A stretch of 64,000 nucleotides of DNA from Hydrocarboniclastica marina (GTDB lineage Bacteria; Pseudomonadota; Gammaproteobacteria; Pseudomonadales; Oleiphilaceae), in the NCBI RefSeq assembly GCF_004851605.1, contig NZ_CP031093.1, forward strand, positions 2,294,001-2,358,000, in the 5' to 3' direction. A program made the position numbers and the translations under genes. Under the pieces are notes generated by a model. It was not told the origin of the DNA. It did no database searches and was given only the letters and a program-made list of their open reading frames with translations. This document shows, in pieces, positions 36,869 through 46,306 of this stretch; positions within the stretch are counted from its first letter, which is position 1, and every line of letters starts with the position of its first letter.

Positions 36869-38620
36869 TTACTCACTGAACTGCATGCTGTGCAGCTGCG
36901 CATAATTGCCTTTCTTCACGATGAGCTCCTCATGGGTTCCCGCTTCGACCACCCTGCCATCGTCCATTACGATAATCTGGTCCGCGTTCTCAACCGTGGA
37001 CAGTCTATGGGCGATAACAAGGGTCGTACGGCCTTGCATCACAGCCTCAAGCGCCTGCTGGATGTATCGCTCGGACTCAGTATCCAGGGCTGAGGTGGCT
37101 TCATCCAGGATCAGGATCGGCGCGTCCTTGAGCAGTGCCCGGGCAATGGCCAGGCGCTGGCGTTGGCCACCCGACAACATGATGCCGTTGTCGCCGATTT
37201 CGGTATCCAGCCCCTGCGGTAGTCGATCAATGAATTCCAGGGCATGGGCCTTGCGCGCCGCTTCGCGGATGTCCTCACGGGACACGCCGCGCAGGCCACC
37301 GTAGGCGATGTTGTTGGCTACCGTATCATTGAAGAGGACGACATCCTGGTTAACCAGGGCAATCTGGTCGCGCAGGGCCCGCAGCTGGTATGACTTGAGG
37401 GGAATACCGTCAAGGCGGATTTCACCGCTTGAGTACTCGTAGAAACGCGGCAACAGCGAAACCAGCGTCGACTTACCGCTACCCGACCGGCCAACGAAAG
37501 CAATGGTGGAGTTCGGCTCAACCCGAAAAGAGACATCCTTGAGGACATTATCGAGAGTGTCCTGGTAGCGGAAGCAAACCTGATCAAACTCGATCTCACC
37601 GAGAACACGCTCGGGTGCATGGGTGCCAGTGTCGGTCTCAACGGCGACGTCCAGGCTCAAGAACACATCGTGGGAGGCGGCTATCCCCTTTTGCACCTGT
37701 TCCTGTACCGATGTCAGCTGGCGAATAGGTTTTGCCAGGGTGGTCGCGGCCGTAATAAAGGCGACGAACTCGCCCGTGGTCATCCCGGCCTGAACCTCAG
37801 GCGCCAGGGCTATCCAGACCAGTAGCGCAATCGAGAAGGCGATGAGTATCTGCACCACAGGGGTGCTTATCGCCTTGGTCATGGCCATTTTCATGCTCTG
37901 GCGCAGGTTGTTGTGGCTGACTTTCCTGAACCGTTGGGACTCATAGTCGCTACCGCCAAAGACCCGGACGACGCGGTACCCGGCGATTGCCTCGCCTGCC
38001 ACATGGGTGACATCACCCATGGAACTCTGGATCTTCTGACTCAGCCGGCGGAAGCGTTTGCTGACATAACTCACCAGGCCGCCAATGACTGGCGCGAGGA
38101 CCAGGAAAATCAGGGTCAGCTTCCAGTTCACGTAGACCATATAGCTGAGCAGGCCGATCACCGTCAGACCTTCACGCAGCATGATGGTTACCGCGTTGGT
38201 CGCGGCACCGGTGACCTGCTCGACGTTATAGGTGATGCGCGATACCAGGTGTCCGGAGGAGCTGCTGTCGAAGTAGCGGCAGGGCAAATGCATGAGATGG
38301 TCAAAGATCTGGGTGCGCATCAGGTTGACAATGTTGCGGCCGACTTTACTGATAAAGTAAGTGCCCAGGAAGAATCCGACTCCGCGCACGGCAAATACCG
38401 CGACAATAAGCGCCGGAACCAGTAGCCGGTTGGCTGCCGTGGGATTTTCGATCGCCTGGATCACAAACTCCATCGCCGCCGCCATGCCGGTCGACGCGAC
38501 GGCGTAAAGCGCGTTGCCCACAACGGCCAGGGCGAAGGCGCCCCAGAACGGTTTAAGATAACCGAGCAGGCGGCGATAGACTTGCCAGTTTGACGGGAGG
38601 TCTGAATCTTGTCTGGGCAT
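36869..38620 (-). CDS. msbA: Lipid A export ABC transporter MsbA
   Basis: A 583-residue half-transporter (ATPase plus six membrane segments) flipping lipid A-core across the inner membrane. Walker A VGRSGSGKSTLV, signature LSGGQRQRLAIARAL, Walker B ILILDEATSALD. The start at 38620 (MPRQDSDLPSNWQVYRRLL) is chosen because upstream open codons overlap exbD and do not look like MsbA. Confidence 0.95.
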   Translation of the reverse strand: MPRQDSDLPSNWQVYRRLLGYLKPFWGAFALAVVGNALYAVASTGMAAAMEFVIQAIENPTAANRLLVPALIVAVFAVRGVGFFLGTYFISKVGRNIVNLMRTQIFDHLMHLPCRYFDSSSSGHLVSRITYNVEQVTGAATNAVTIMLREGLTVIGLLSYMVYVNWKLTLIFLVLAPVIGGLVSYVSKRFRRLSQKIQSSMGDVTHVAGEAIAGYRVVRVFGGSDYESQRFRKVSHNNLRQSMKMAMTKAISTPVVQILIAFSIALLVWIALAPEVQAGMTTGEFVAFITAATTLAKPIRQLTSVQEQVQKGIAASHDVFLSLDVAVETDTGTHAPERVLGEIEFDQVCFRYQDTLDNVLKDVSFRVEPNSTIAFVGRSGSGKSTLVSLLPRFYEYSSGEIRLDGIPLKSYQLRALRDQIALVNQDVVLFNDTVANNIAYGGLRGVSREDIREAARKAHALEFIDRLPQGLDTEIGDNGIMLSGGQRQRLAIARALLKDAPILILDEATSALDTESERYIQQALEAVMQGRTTLVIAHRLSTVENADQIIVMDDGRVVEAGTHEELIVKKGNYAQLHSMQFSE

Positions 38621-38663
38621 AGATCTACTTGTGTTTTCCGGCGGTCTCCGGCTTGCGCCAGGA

Positions 38664-39083
38664 TCAGTCCCGGGGGGAGCGGGTCGTGGTAATGCTGAGT
38701 TTGGAGAAGCCGAGACGGCCCGCGACATCCATGGCACGCACCACCAGCTCATGCGCCGTTTGCGCATCTGCAGTGATTATGAACGGCAGCTCGTTATTCC
38801 CTTCTGTGACTTCGGCTACCGCCCGGCGCAATGTCTGGGCATCATTATCCACCAGCGGTCGACCATTAACCGAGATGTCGCCACTCGCGGTAATCACCAC
38901 ATCGACCTGGTCCGCCTGTATTTCAGCCGCTTCCGCATCGGCTTCAGGCAGGACAATCTCAAGGTGGCTCTCGCGAGTAAAGGTGGTCGACACCATGAAG
39001 AAGATCAACAGCAGAAACACCACATCGATCAGTGGCGTCAGGTTGATAGACATCTCTTCGGTGGACTGCCGCTTGAACTTCAC
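38664..39083 (-). CDS. exbD: ExbD/TolR family biopolymer transport protein
   Basis: A 139-residue protein with one N-terminal membrane helix (INLTPLIDVVFLLLIFFMV) that includes the essential Asp of the ExbD/TolR group, and a periplasmic domain. Forms a proton-driven motor with the ExbB-like protein 5 bp upstream. Placed before msbA-lpxK, as in Pseudomonas relatives. Confidence 0.92.
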   Translation of the reverse strand: MKFKRQSTEEMSINLTPLIDVVFLLLIFFMVSTTFTRESHLEIVLPEADAEAAEIQADQVDVVITASGDISVNGRPLVDNDAQTLRRAVAEVTEGNNELPFIITADAQTAHELVVRAMDVAGRLGFSKLSITTTRSPRD

Positions 39084-39088
39084 CCGGC

Positions 39089-39715
39089 TCAGGCTCCTTC
39101 GATATCGATTTCGCGGTCGCCGTGGACCACTTCGACCAGTTTGATAGCTTCCTGCTCCATGGTCACAACCATCTCGTCGACACGGCGCATGAAGTAGCGG
39201 TGGAAGATCAGGGCGGGAATCGCAACAGTCAGGCCGGACGCCGTAGTGATCAGGGCTTCAGAAATGCCGCCGGCGAGATTTTCGGTATTGCCTATTCCGC
39301 CAAACTGGATTTCCGCAAATACCTTGATCATGCCAATCACTGTACCCAGCAGGCCGAGCAGCGGCGTGATCTGGGCAATGGTGCCGAGCGGATTGAGAAA
39401 GCGCTCAAGCTCATGCACGACCTGCGAGGCCTCCTGCTCGATACTGTCGCGCATGACATCCCTGCCGTGCTTGGCGTTCATCAGGCCGGCGGCCAGGATG
39501 CGGCCGAGCGGAGAGGACTCCTGCAAGGTACGAAGCCGATGCGAATTGACTTCTTTCTTTTTGACCCAGCGCCAGAACTCATTGATGACATGCGTCGGAG
39601 CTACCCGATTGAGGCGTAATGTCCAGAATCTTTCCAGCACGATGGCGAGGGCCAGAATAGAACAGGCCAGTATCGGAATCATGATGAAACCGCCTGGGCG
39701 AAGAAGCTCTAACAC
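39089..39715 (-). CDS. exbB: MotA/TolQ/ExbB proton channel protein
   Basis: A 208-residue membrane protein with three hydrophobic helices (residues ~10-30, ~112-135, ~155-175). The signature ITPLLGLLGTVIGMI and the third helix (LITTASGLTVAIPALI) mark the TolQ/ExbB family. Pairs with the downstream ExbD gene. The partner energised (TonB-like or other) is not in the window. Confidence 0.92.
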   Translation of the reverse strand: MLELLRPGGFIMIPILACSILALAIVLERFWTLRLNRVAPTHVINEFWRWVKKKEVNSHRLRTLQESSPLGRILAAGLMNAKHGRDVMRDSIEQEASQVVHELERFLNPLGTIAQITPLLGLLGTVIGMIKVFAEIQFGGIGNTENLAGGISEALITTASGLTVAIPALIFHRYFMRRVDEMVVTMEQEAIKLVEVVHGDREIDIEGA

Positions 39716-39890
39716 GCGTGATTCTCCTGGATGTCCGGGAGCAGGCGGGCGCGACGAAAGCGGCGCCAGACTCCAGTCAATACACTGAAATGGCTGGGAA
39801 GCGCGTTACTTTATCACAGCCGTAACAAAATGCGATGCAGACCTGCGCCTGGTGTCCATTCGCCGGGAAGCGTCTCTTCGATGGCGGTAA

Positions 39891-42338
39891 TCACCACTCG
39901 GGCGGAAGTATCCAGAACGCGGCATTGTCCCGCTCGACATGCACCTGCAAATTGTTCGGCACGAACCCGAAAGTCACCGCGCCGAGTCCGGCACTGCTCA
40001 GAACTTCGCTGCCGTAGCGGCGGTAACGCCCGACAACGTCCGGATGAGGATGACCATAGCGATTACGGTAGCCGGCTGAAAACAGGGCGTATCGCGGATT
40101 CAGGACTGCCACGAACTGTTCAGTAGAGGAGGACTTGCTGCCGTGGTGTGGCGCAATCACGACGTCGACCGGCTCCCTGGAATGCCTTGCGTTGAGCCAT
40201 TCGGCCTCGTGCACGGCGCTCATGTCCCCTGATAGGAGTACGCGATAATCGCCGACCGACGCCTCGACAACACAGGAGCTTTCGTTGCTGCTGGCTGGAT
40301 GCGCTGCCCGCCAGGCTTCAAGTTGCCACCGCCCGACCCGCTGGCCCGAAAGAATCCCGCAAGGCATAACGGGAGACCCGAGGACTTCATCCTCGCCGCT
40401 GGCGATAGTCTCTGGTTCAAGCTGAGCCGCAACCCACCGCCAATTACCCGCGTGATCGCCATCGCTATGGCTAAGTACCAGTTGATCGAGCTTGCGCACA
40501 CCGAGGGCGCTGAGCGTCGGCAAAACCTGGCTTTCCGCGGCGCTGAACCCGCCAGCCGAAGGGCCGGTGTCGTAGAGCATGGCTCGCTCGCCATCCCGCA
40601 GCAGCACCGACAGCCCCTGCCCTACATCCAGAACCACCATCTGCGGCACATCAACTGGCGCATTGCTGCGAGGCTCGGCGGTGAGTCTGAACAACAGCAT
40701 CAGAGTGACCGCGACCGCAACGATCCGGTAGGCCGAACCGACGGGAAGAAGAATTGGCAGCAAGGCCATAACAGTCAGCAGCACGAGCGGCAGACCAATG
40801 GCCGGAAACCCACTGTCCAGGCCAACTGACTGCTCGGCAAGGTAGCTCAGCAGCTGCCAGAGGATACCAAGTACGGTGTCGACAGCGACGCCCGCCCAGT
40901 ACGCAGTTACCGGGTTGCCCCACAACACGAGCGGACCGGCAAGCACCACCACAGGCATAACAACCAGCGAAAGCCACGGGATAGCAAACAGATTGGCCAG
41001 GAACCCCAGCGGCGCTACCGGCAGGCCGAGAAACGTCGTTATGGGCCAGAGCCCCAGCGTAATGGCCAGCTGTGCCAGCAACAGGCTCTGCCAGGGTCGC
41101 GGCGGGGCCAACCGACCGGAAAATACCAGGATCAGGCAGGCGACAGCGCCGAAGGATAGCCAGAACCCCATATCCAGCAATGCAAAAGGGTCAAGCAGCA
41201 GGACCAGGAACGCTGCCAGTATCCAGCCATCCCAGGCCCGTCGCATGCCGCCATTGAGCAGTACAAGCCCGGCCACAATGACCATGACCAGCGCCCGTTG
41301 GGTAGGCACCGTGAAGCCGGCCAATAGCGCATACGCACCCGTAGCCAGGCAGACCAGCACGAACAGCAGCCTGGGGGCGAGTTTTGGCCCGAACCGGTCC
41401 CCGACAGTACGCAACAGCACGAGCCTGGCGATAAAGGCAACCATTGCAGCGACCAGCCCGATGTGGAGCCCGGATATAGCAACCAGATGGGAGGTGCCCG
41501 TTGTGCGAAGCACTGTCCAGTCCTCCGGCTGGAGTTGGCCGCGGCTGCCAAACAGGAGCGATTCAAACAGCCCCGCGTAGGTCATCCCAGCCGATTTTTG
41601 GCTCAGTCGCTCTATAAGCTCAAGACGAAGCTGATGATAGCGGCATGTGAGTGCGCAGGGCATCGCTGCAGGCTCAGATGCGACCTCCGGGAGGTGCCCA
41701 CCGACAGGGGAAAAGTCTGAGGTGGCGGTGGTTTGCGGTACGATGGCGCGGATGGTCCCGGTCGCGAGATAGCCCTGCCGGTACAACCAGGTTTCGTAGC
41801 GGAAGCCTGCCGGGTTAACGCTGCCGTGCGGTCGCTTGAGAGAGACATCCAGTGTCGCTGGCCCGCGCAGGGCAAAGCGCTTTTCGGCGCCGTACCGGGC
41901 CAGCCTCAGTCGGGCTGGCAGCGGCAGCATGTCGGCTGATAAAGAGTCACCCGGGCGGTCTGCATCGTGCCACCGGGTTACACAGAAGTCCTGGCGAACC
42001 GAACGCCACGCGCCCCATGCCGGCACCGAGCAGCTATAGCCCGAGACCCGGAGCTCCTGCTGCTCCAGCGATTGAGGGAATGACACTGCCAGGCGCTGCT
42101 GGGCGTTCCACGCGGTCCAGCCCACCCCTGTCATGACCCCGCAGAGCAACACCATGAGGCAATAAGCAACCCTGATGTAACCGTAACCCTGTGGTAAGCA
42201 GGGGCGTAGCACAATAGCGAAAGTACCGAGCACCGCCGCGGCGGCGGCTACAGCCGCGGGTTGAGCCAAAGCTGGTGCCCAGCCAGGGCCATAGATTATG
42301 ATTGCCCCGCCGAGCGTCGCGAGCATCCATGCACGCAC
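39891..42338 (-). CDS. comEC: ComEC/Rec2 DNA-uptake channel
   Basis: An 815-residue polytopic inner-membrane protein that carries single-stranded DNA into the cytoplasm in natural transformation. Order: N-terminal DUF4131-like part, competence domain with HLVAISGLHIGLVAA, many membrane helices, then a C-terminal metallo-beta-lactamase-like domain with LVLSHSDGDHAGN and APHHGSKSSS. Intact and of usual length. Divergent from the DUF2062 gene. Confidence 0.92.
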   Translation of the reverse strand: MRAWMLATLGGAIIIYGPGWAPALAQPAAVAAAAAVLGTFAIVLRPCLPQGYGYIRVAYCLMVLLCGVMTGVGWTAWNAQQRLAVSFPQSLEQQELRVSGYSCSVPAWGAWRSVRQDFCVTRWHDADRPGDSLSADMLPLPARLRLARYGAEKRFALRGPATLDVSLKRPHGSVNPAGFRYETWLYRQGYLATGTIRAIVPQTTATSDFSPVGGHLPEVASEPAAMPCALTCRYHQLRLELIERLSQKSAGMTYAGLFESLLFGSRGQLQPEDWTVLRTTGTSHLVAISGLHIGLVAAMVAFIARLVLLRTVGDRFGPKLAPRLLFVLVCLATGAYALLAGFTVPTQRALVMVIVAGLVLLNGGMRRAWDGWILAAFLVLLLDPFALLDMGFWLSFGAVACLILVFSGRLAPPRPWQSLLLAQLAITLGLWPITTFLGLPVAPLGFLANLFAIPWLSLVVMPVVVLAGPLVLWGNPVTAYWAGVAVDTVLGILWQLLSYLAEQSVGLDSGFPAIGLPLVLLTVMALLPILLPVGSAYRIVAVAVTLMLLFRLTAEPRSNAPVDVPQMVVLDVGQGLSVLLRDGERAMLYDTGPSAGGFSAAESQVLPTLSALGVRKLDQLVLSHSDGDHAGNWRWVAAQLEPETIASGEDEVLGSPVMPCGILSGQRVGRWQLEAWRAAHPASSNESSCVVEASVGDYRVLLSGDMSAVHEAEWLNARHSREPVDVVIAPHHGSKSSSTEQFVAVLNPRYALFSAGYRNRYGHPHPDVVGRYRRYGSEVLSSAGLGAVTFGFVPNNLQVHVERDNAAFWILPPEW

Positions 42339-42583
42339 AATCGCAACTTCCTTTGCTAATATTAATAGGATTGCCCAGGCGCCTCCGGTTTGGCTTGCCA
42401 GGCGCCCGGGATAAAGAAACCGCGCAGGATTTTCTGAAACACCAGCCCGGTGAATCTGGCCCGCCGAAGTCAGACAGGAATGCGCTCAGGTTTCAGCACC
42501 ATTGGCTGTAGCGCCGCAGAATTCATCGCTATCCGTTGTGCTCCAGGCACGCCAGAACCGACAACCCGGACCCCAGAGCAGCT

Positions 42584-43102
42584 ATGCCGAAGCGGTTTAT
42601 CAAGCGATACATGCCTACGCCTGAGAAGATTCGGGGTCTGAAATCCCTGCAATTCCTGGGCGACATCCTGCATGAGCCCAATCTCTGGCATATCAACCGG
42701 CACAGCGTTTCGCGCGCCTTTTTCATCGGCGTGTTCTGGTGCTTTATTCCCATGCCCTTTCAGATGGTGGCGGCCGCCGCACTGGCAATCTGGTTCAACG
42801 GCAACATGCCGATTTCAATCGCGCTGGTCTGGATCAGTAATCCCCTGACAATGCCACCCATGTTCTACCTGAACTACCGGCTTGGCGCCTGGATTCTCGA
42901 TCGACCGGTCGAAGCGTACGCCTTTGAGCTTTCATGGGACTGGATCAGCTCCCGGTTGATCGATATCGGTATTCCGCTCTACCTGGGCTCGATAATTCTG
43001 GCGACGCTGTTCGCCTGCGGCAGTTATATCGCTATTCAGTTCATCTGGCGGCGCAAAGTGAGGCGGGAATGGCGCCGCCGCCGTGGCGCCCAGGTGACGT
43101 AA
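42584..43102 (+). CDS. DUF2062 membrane protein
   Basis: A 172-residue protein. A basic N-terminus (MPKRFIKRYMPTPEKIR) precedes the DUF2062 signature (FIGVFWCFIPMPFQMVAA, ISNPLTMPPMFYLNYRLG) with about three membrane segments and a basic C-terminus. The ATG at 42584 is chosen because the preceding 16 codons are not family-like. Function unknown; commonly lies near comEC in this group. Confidence 0.88.
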   Translation: MPKRFIKRYMPTPEKIRGLKSLQFLGDILHEPNLWHINRHSVSRAFFIGVFWCFIPMPFQMVAAAALAIWFNGNMPISIALVWISNPLTMPPMFYLNYRLGAWILDRPVEAYAFELSWDWISSRLIDIGIPLYLGSIILATLFACGSYIAIQFIWRRKVRREWRRRRGAQVT

Positions 43103-43159
43103 CACCTTCTGAGCTTTGCCTTTCGCTCTCCGCCTGGGCGGGCGGCTTTACCCGGCTCT

Positions 43160-43203
43160 CATTTAGATCACGCTTCGCCGGCATTTAGATCACGCTTCGC
43201 CGG
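43160..43203. repeat. 22-bp tandem duplication over lolD stop
   Basis: Two identical 22-bp copies (43160-43181 and 43182-43203) adjoin; the lolD stop (43190-43192) is inside the second. The first copy repeats the same stop trinucleotide 22 bp further downstream of lolD, in another frame. Confidence 0.95.
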
Positions 43204-43891
43204 CGACCGCGTCAAACACCAGACGACCGTGATCCAGCCGGCTGACCCGCTGCATACGGCGGGCGAGACGGTGGTCATGGGTGACCACCACAAACGCCGT
43301 CTGTAGCTCTTCAGTCAGCTCCTGAATCAGCGCCTGCACCTGGTCTGCGGTCTGCTCGTCGAGATTTCCTGTGGGCTCGTCCATGAGCACACAGCGGGGC
43401 TGGTTGACCAGCGCCCGTGCGATAGCGACCCGCTGACGCTCGCCGCCGGAGAGTTCACCCGGCTTGTGTTTCAGCCTGGGCGCCAGCCCTACCTGCGTCA
43501 GTAGCGCGCGGGCTCGCTGCGTGGCTTCCGACACCGACATTCCGCCCAGCAGACACGGCATGGCAACGTTTTCCAGCGCTGAAAACTCTGGCAGAAGGTG
43601 GTGAAACTGATAGACAAACCCCAGGGTCTTGTTGCGAAACCTTGACCGCGGCTTTTCGCGCATGGCGTGCAGATTCTCACCGGCAACCCAGACCTCGCCC
43701 CGGCTGGGCTTGTCCAGCCCGCCCAGCATGTTGAGCAGTGTCGTCTTCCCTGCCCCTGAGCTGCCGATGATCGCAAGGGTTTCGCCGGCGTGAAGCTGCA
43801 GGTCGATGTCGTGGAAGACGGTCAGCTCGCCGGCGCCCTCGTCGTAGGTCTTGGCGACGCCCCTGCAGTCAATAATAAGCTGATTATTCAT
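43190..43891 (-). CDS. lolD: Lipoprotein-releasing ATPase LolD
   Basis: A 233-residue ABC ATPase that powers release of lipoproteins from the inner membrane to LolA. Walker A GSSGAGKTTLL, signature LSGGERQRVAIARAL, Walker B CVLMDEPTGNLDE. Overlaps the end of the permease gene by 8 bp. The stop codon lies inside a 22-bp tandem duplication. Confidence 0.95.
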   Translation of the reverse strand: MNNQLIIDCRGVAKTYDEGAGELTVFHDIDLQLHAGETLAIIGSSGAGKTTLLNMLGGLDKPSRGEVWVAGENLHAMREKPRSRFRNKTLGFVYQFHHLLPEFSALENVAMPCLLGGMSVSEATQRARALLTQVGLAPRLKHKPGELSGGERQRVAIARALVNQPRCVLMDEPTGNLDEQTADQVQALIQELTEELQTAFVVVTHDHRLARRMQRVSRLDHGRLVFDAVAGEA

Positions 43892-45125
43892 AGCGAAGCG
43901 CCTCCGCCGGTTGCACCCGTGAGGCGCGCCAGGCCGGGTAGAGCGTCGCCAGCAGGCTCATCACCATGCCCGACCCGCAGATTATGGCAACGTCGGTCCA
44001 GTAAAGTTGCGAAGGCAGGTAGCTGATGAAATAAACATCTGCATTCAGGAACTGACTGCCCAGCACCCCTTCCACCCAGTCAATAATCGCGCTGATATTC
44101 AGCGCAAGTGCAATCCCCGCGCCGGTGCCAAGCAGTGTGCCGACAATGCCGATCACCCCGCCCTGAATGATAAATGTGGCCATTATGGTACCCGGGGTCG
44201 CCCCCATCGTCCGCAGAATAGCGATATCGGCCGTTTTGTCGGTAACCACCATGACCAGCATCGAAACAATGTTGAACGCCGCGACCGCTACGATGAACAT
44301 AAGCAGCAACCCGATCATGGTTTTCTCCATCTGTATCGCCTGGAAAAGGTTTCCATGGGTCCGGGTCCAGTCGTTGGTGTAGTTCCTGCCAGGCAGTTCG
44401 CGGGCCAGTCTCAAGGCCACAGCTGGCGCCTTGAAGAGGTCGTCGACCTTCAGCCGAATCCCTTCGACGCCCTCGCCGGTACGCGCCAGCTTTGCAGCGT
44501 CTTCCAGGTGCACAACGGCGTAGTTTGAGTCGAGTTCCGCACCGACCTGGAAGGTGCCCACCACGGTGAAACGTTTAAGGCGCGGCAATACGCCGGCAGG
44601 CGTCAGCGATGCCTCGGGCATGACCACGGTCACGCGGTCACCCAGCTCCGCGCGCAGGGAACGCGCCAGGGTCTCGCCTATGATGATACCGAATTCGCCG
44701 GCTTGCAGGTTCCTGAGTGAGCCGCGGATGATATGGTCCTGGATAATGGAAACCGTTACTTCCTCTTCAGGCAGAATGCCGTTGAGCAGCACACCGTTAA
44801 CATTACCGCCGCCGGTAATCATGCCCTGAGCCTGGATATAGGGCGCAGCGCCCAGCACCGCCGGGTCTTCCAGTGCTCTGTCTCGGACAGCCCGCCAGTT
44901 GGTCATCGGGTTTTCGCTCTGAATGATGGCGTGGGGCACCATGCCGAGTATTCGCTGCTTCAGCTCGCGGTCGAAGCCGTTCATCACAGAGAGTACGGTA
45001 ATTAACACGGCAACCCCGAGAGCCAGGCCGACCATGGAAGTGAGCGAAATAAAGGAGATAAAATGGTTACGGCGTTTGGCCGCCGTATACCGCAGCCCGA
45101 TCATCAGGGGCAAAGGTTTGAACAT
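43884..45125 (-). CDS. lolC: Lipoprotein-releasing permease LolC/E
   Basis: A 413-residue inner-membrane permease with an N-terminal helix (FISLTSMVGLALGVAVLITVL), a large periplasmic domain and three C-terminal helices, as in LolC/LolE (FtsX fold). Includes the typical GATPGTIMATF coupling region (NRTMGA-like). Only one permease gene is present next to lolD, so a second (lolE) is either elsewhere or absent, as in LolF-type systems. Confidence 0.92.
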   Translation of the reverse strand: MFKPLPLMIGLRYTAAKRRNHFISFISLTSMVGLALGVAVLITVLSVMNGFDRELKQRILGMVPHAIIQSENPMTNWRAVRDRALEDPAVLGAAPYIQAQGMITGGGNVNGVLLNGILPEEEVTVSIIQDHIIRGSLRNLQAGEFGIIIGETLARSLRAELGDRVTVVMPEASLTPAGVLPRLKRFTVVGTFQVGAELDSNYAVVHLEDAAKLARTGEGVEGIRLKVDDLFKAPAVALRLARELPGRNYTNDWTRTHGNLFQAIQMEKTMIGLLLMFIVAVAAFNIVSMLVMVVTDKTADIAILRTMGATPGTIMATFIIQGGVIGIVGTLLGTGAGIALALNISAIIDWVEGVLGSQFLNADVYFISYLPSQLYWTDVAIICGSGMVMSLLATLYPAWRASRVQPAEALRYE

Positions 45126-45178
45126 AACGAGTTTCCGGTGAGGTCAGGCGAAACCGAGGGTTCCTTGTTACACTTGTC

Positions 45179-45208
45179 TATTCCGAGCATGTTTATTCCG
45201 AGCATGCC
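45179..45208. repeat. 15-bp tandem duplication upstream of lolC
   Basis: Two 15-bp units starting TATTCCGAGCATG at 45179 and 45194 lie in the divergent region between lolC and the PilZ gene. Confidence 0.85.
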
Positions 45209-45294
45209 GGTTCGCTACCGGACATGGCGGCAGCGATGTGCCGTCGCGGCGTCTCTGCCCGCACAACCTTCTACTTATCAAGGCTACAATCGGT

Positions 45295-45864
45295 ATGCCC
45301 GAGTCACCAACGCACAACCGCCGAGAGTACTTCCGCGTCGAGGATCAACTGGGGCTCGAGTGCCGCCGGATTGAGCCGGACCAGGATGTCCGCGATCTGT
45401 TTGAAGACCAGACCACGCTAGGGCTGCACCAGGAACTACGCCGCATTGACCAGGAAGTTCGCCAGCAGTTGGCTACGCTCTCCGAGCAGGACAGGAATCT
45501 TGCGGCGGTGCTGAAGACGTTCAACCATAAGCTCGACACGCTGGCGCGCATTATGGCCTTTGAACAAAAACCGTTGCAACCGCAGCAGTGGCACAGTGTC
45601 ACCCTGAGCGAAGGCGGCGTTGCGTTCGCACTCGATGCCCCCGAACTGCGGCCGGGTGATTGCCTGGGGCTCCGGCTTACCCTGCTTCCCGATTTACAAC
45701 GGGTCTCGGTGAAGGGCAGCGTAGTGGAAAAAGCTGCAGAGCCAGACCCCCGGATGGTCCATGTGGCTTTTATCGAACTGTCCGACACCGACCGCCAAGT
45801 CATTGCCCGCCATGTGCTGCGTGTTCAAGCCAGGCAGCGCCAGGAATCCCGACAGTTTCTGTAA
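45295..45864 (+). CDS. PilZ-domain protein
   Basis: A 189-residue soluble protein with an N-terminal RxxxR-type motif (NRREYFRVEDQ) and a later TLSEGGVAF at the position of the [D/N]xSxxG motif, both part of a PilZ c-di-GMP site. Thr replaces the usual Asp/Asn, so ligand binding may be weak. A helical, charged middle (about 40-95) separates the two motifs. ATG at 45295 is chosen with AAGG upstream. No output domain visible. It may link c-di-GMP to motility or matrix functions. Confidence 0.8.
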   Translation: MPESPTHNRREYFRVEDQLGLECRRIEPDQDVRDLFEDQTTLGLHQELRRIDQEVRQQLATLSEQDRNLAAVLKTFNHKLDTLARIMAFEQKPLQPQQWHSVTLSEGGVAFALDAPELRPGDCLGLRLTLLPDLQRVSVKGSVVEKAAEPDPRMVHVAFIELSDTDRQVIARHVLRVQARQRQESRQFL

Positions 45865-45946
45865 GCGGGCGCCCCGGCGTTCGCGGTTGCCTGCCGCCAT
45901 CCTGTCGTCGCAGGTGCCCATTTGATCCAGCACCCGGAGCACAAAG

Positions 45947-46285
45947 TTGAAATACAAGACCCTTGCCTTAGCTTACTTATCAGCCTCTGCCCTCGATAAC
46001 ACGCGGAGACTGGCTCTCGCCCTAGTCCTGGGGCTTTTCGGTGTTAACGTGAATGCAGTGCTCGCGGATCAGGTACGCATTCCTGTCGAAGAGAACGTTC
46101 GCCAGGGCCAACAGCAGACGCTACCAAAGAAAGGCGAACTGAAGGCGGCTGTTATGGCGCGTTTCGGTGAACCACAGCGCCAGACCCGACCGGTCGGAAC
46201 GCCGCCTATTTCCCAATGGCACTACGACCGTTTTGTTGTCTACTTTGAACACGACCATGTGGTTCACTCAGCGGCCAAGCGCTAG
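45947..46285 (+). CDS. Small exported protein of unknown function
   Basis: A 112-residue protein starting at TTG 45947, supported by GGAG at 45936-45939. A hydrophobic stretch (LALALVLGLFGVNVNAVLA) ending near residue 40 predicts export. The mature part has a conserved-looking ISQWHYDRFVVYFEHDHVVHSA end. Not assigned to a named family; a periplasmic protein seen in related gammaproteobacteria is the best guess. Confidence 0.65.
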   Translation: MKYKTLALAYLSASALDNTRRLALALVLGLFGVNVNAVLADQVRIPVEENVRQGQQQTLPKKGELKAAVMARFGEPQRQTRPVGTPPISQWHYDRFVVYFEHDHVVHSAAKR

Positions 46286-46306
46286 TGCAGTGAGCGAACT
46301 CTCCAC

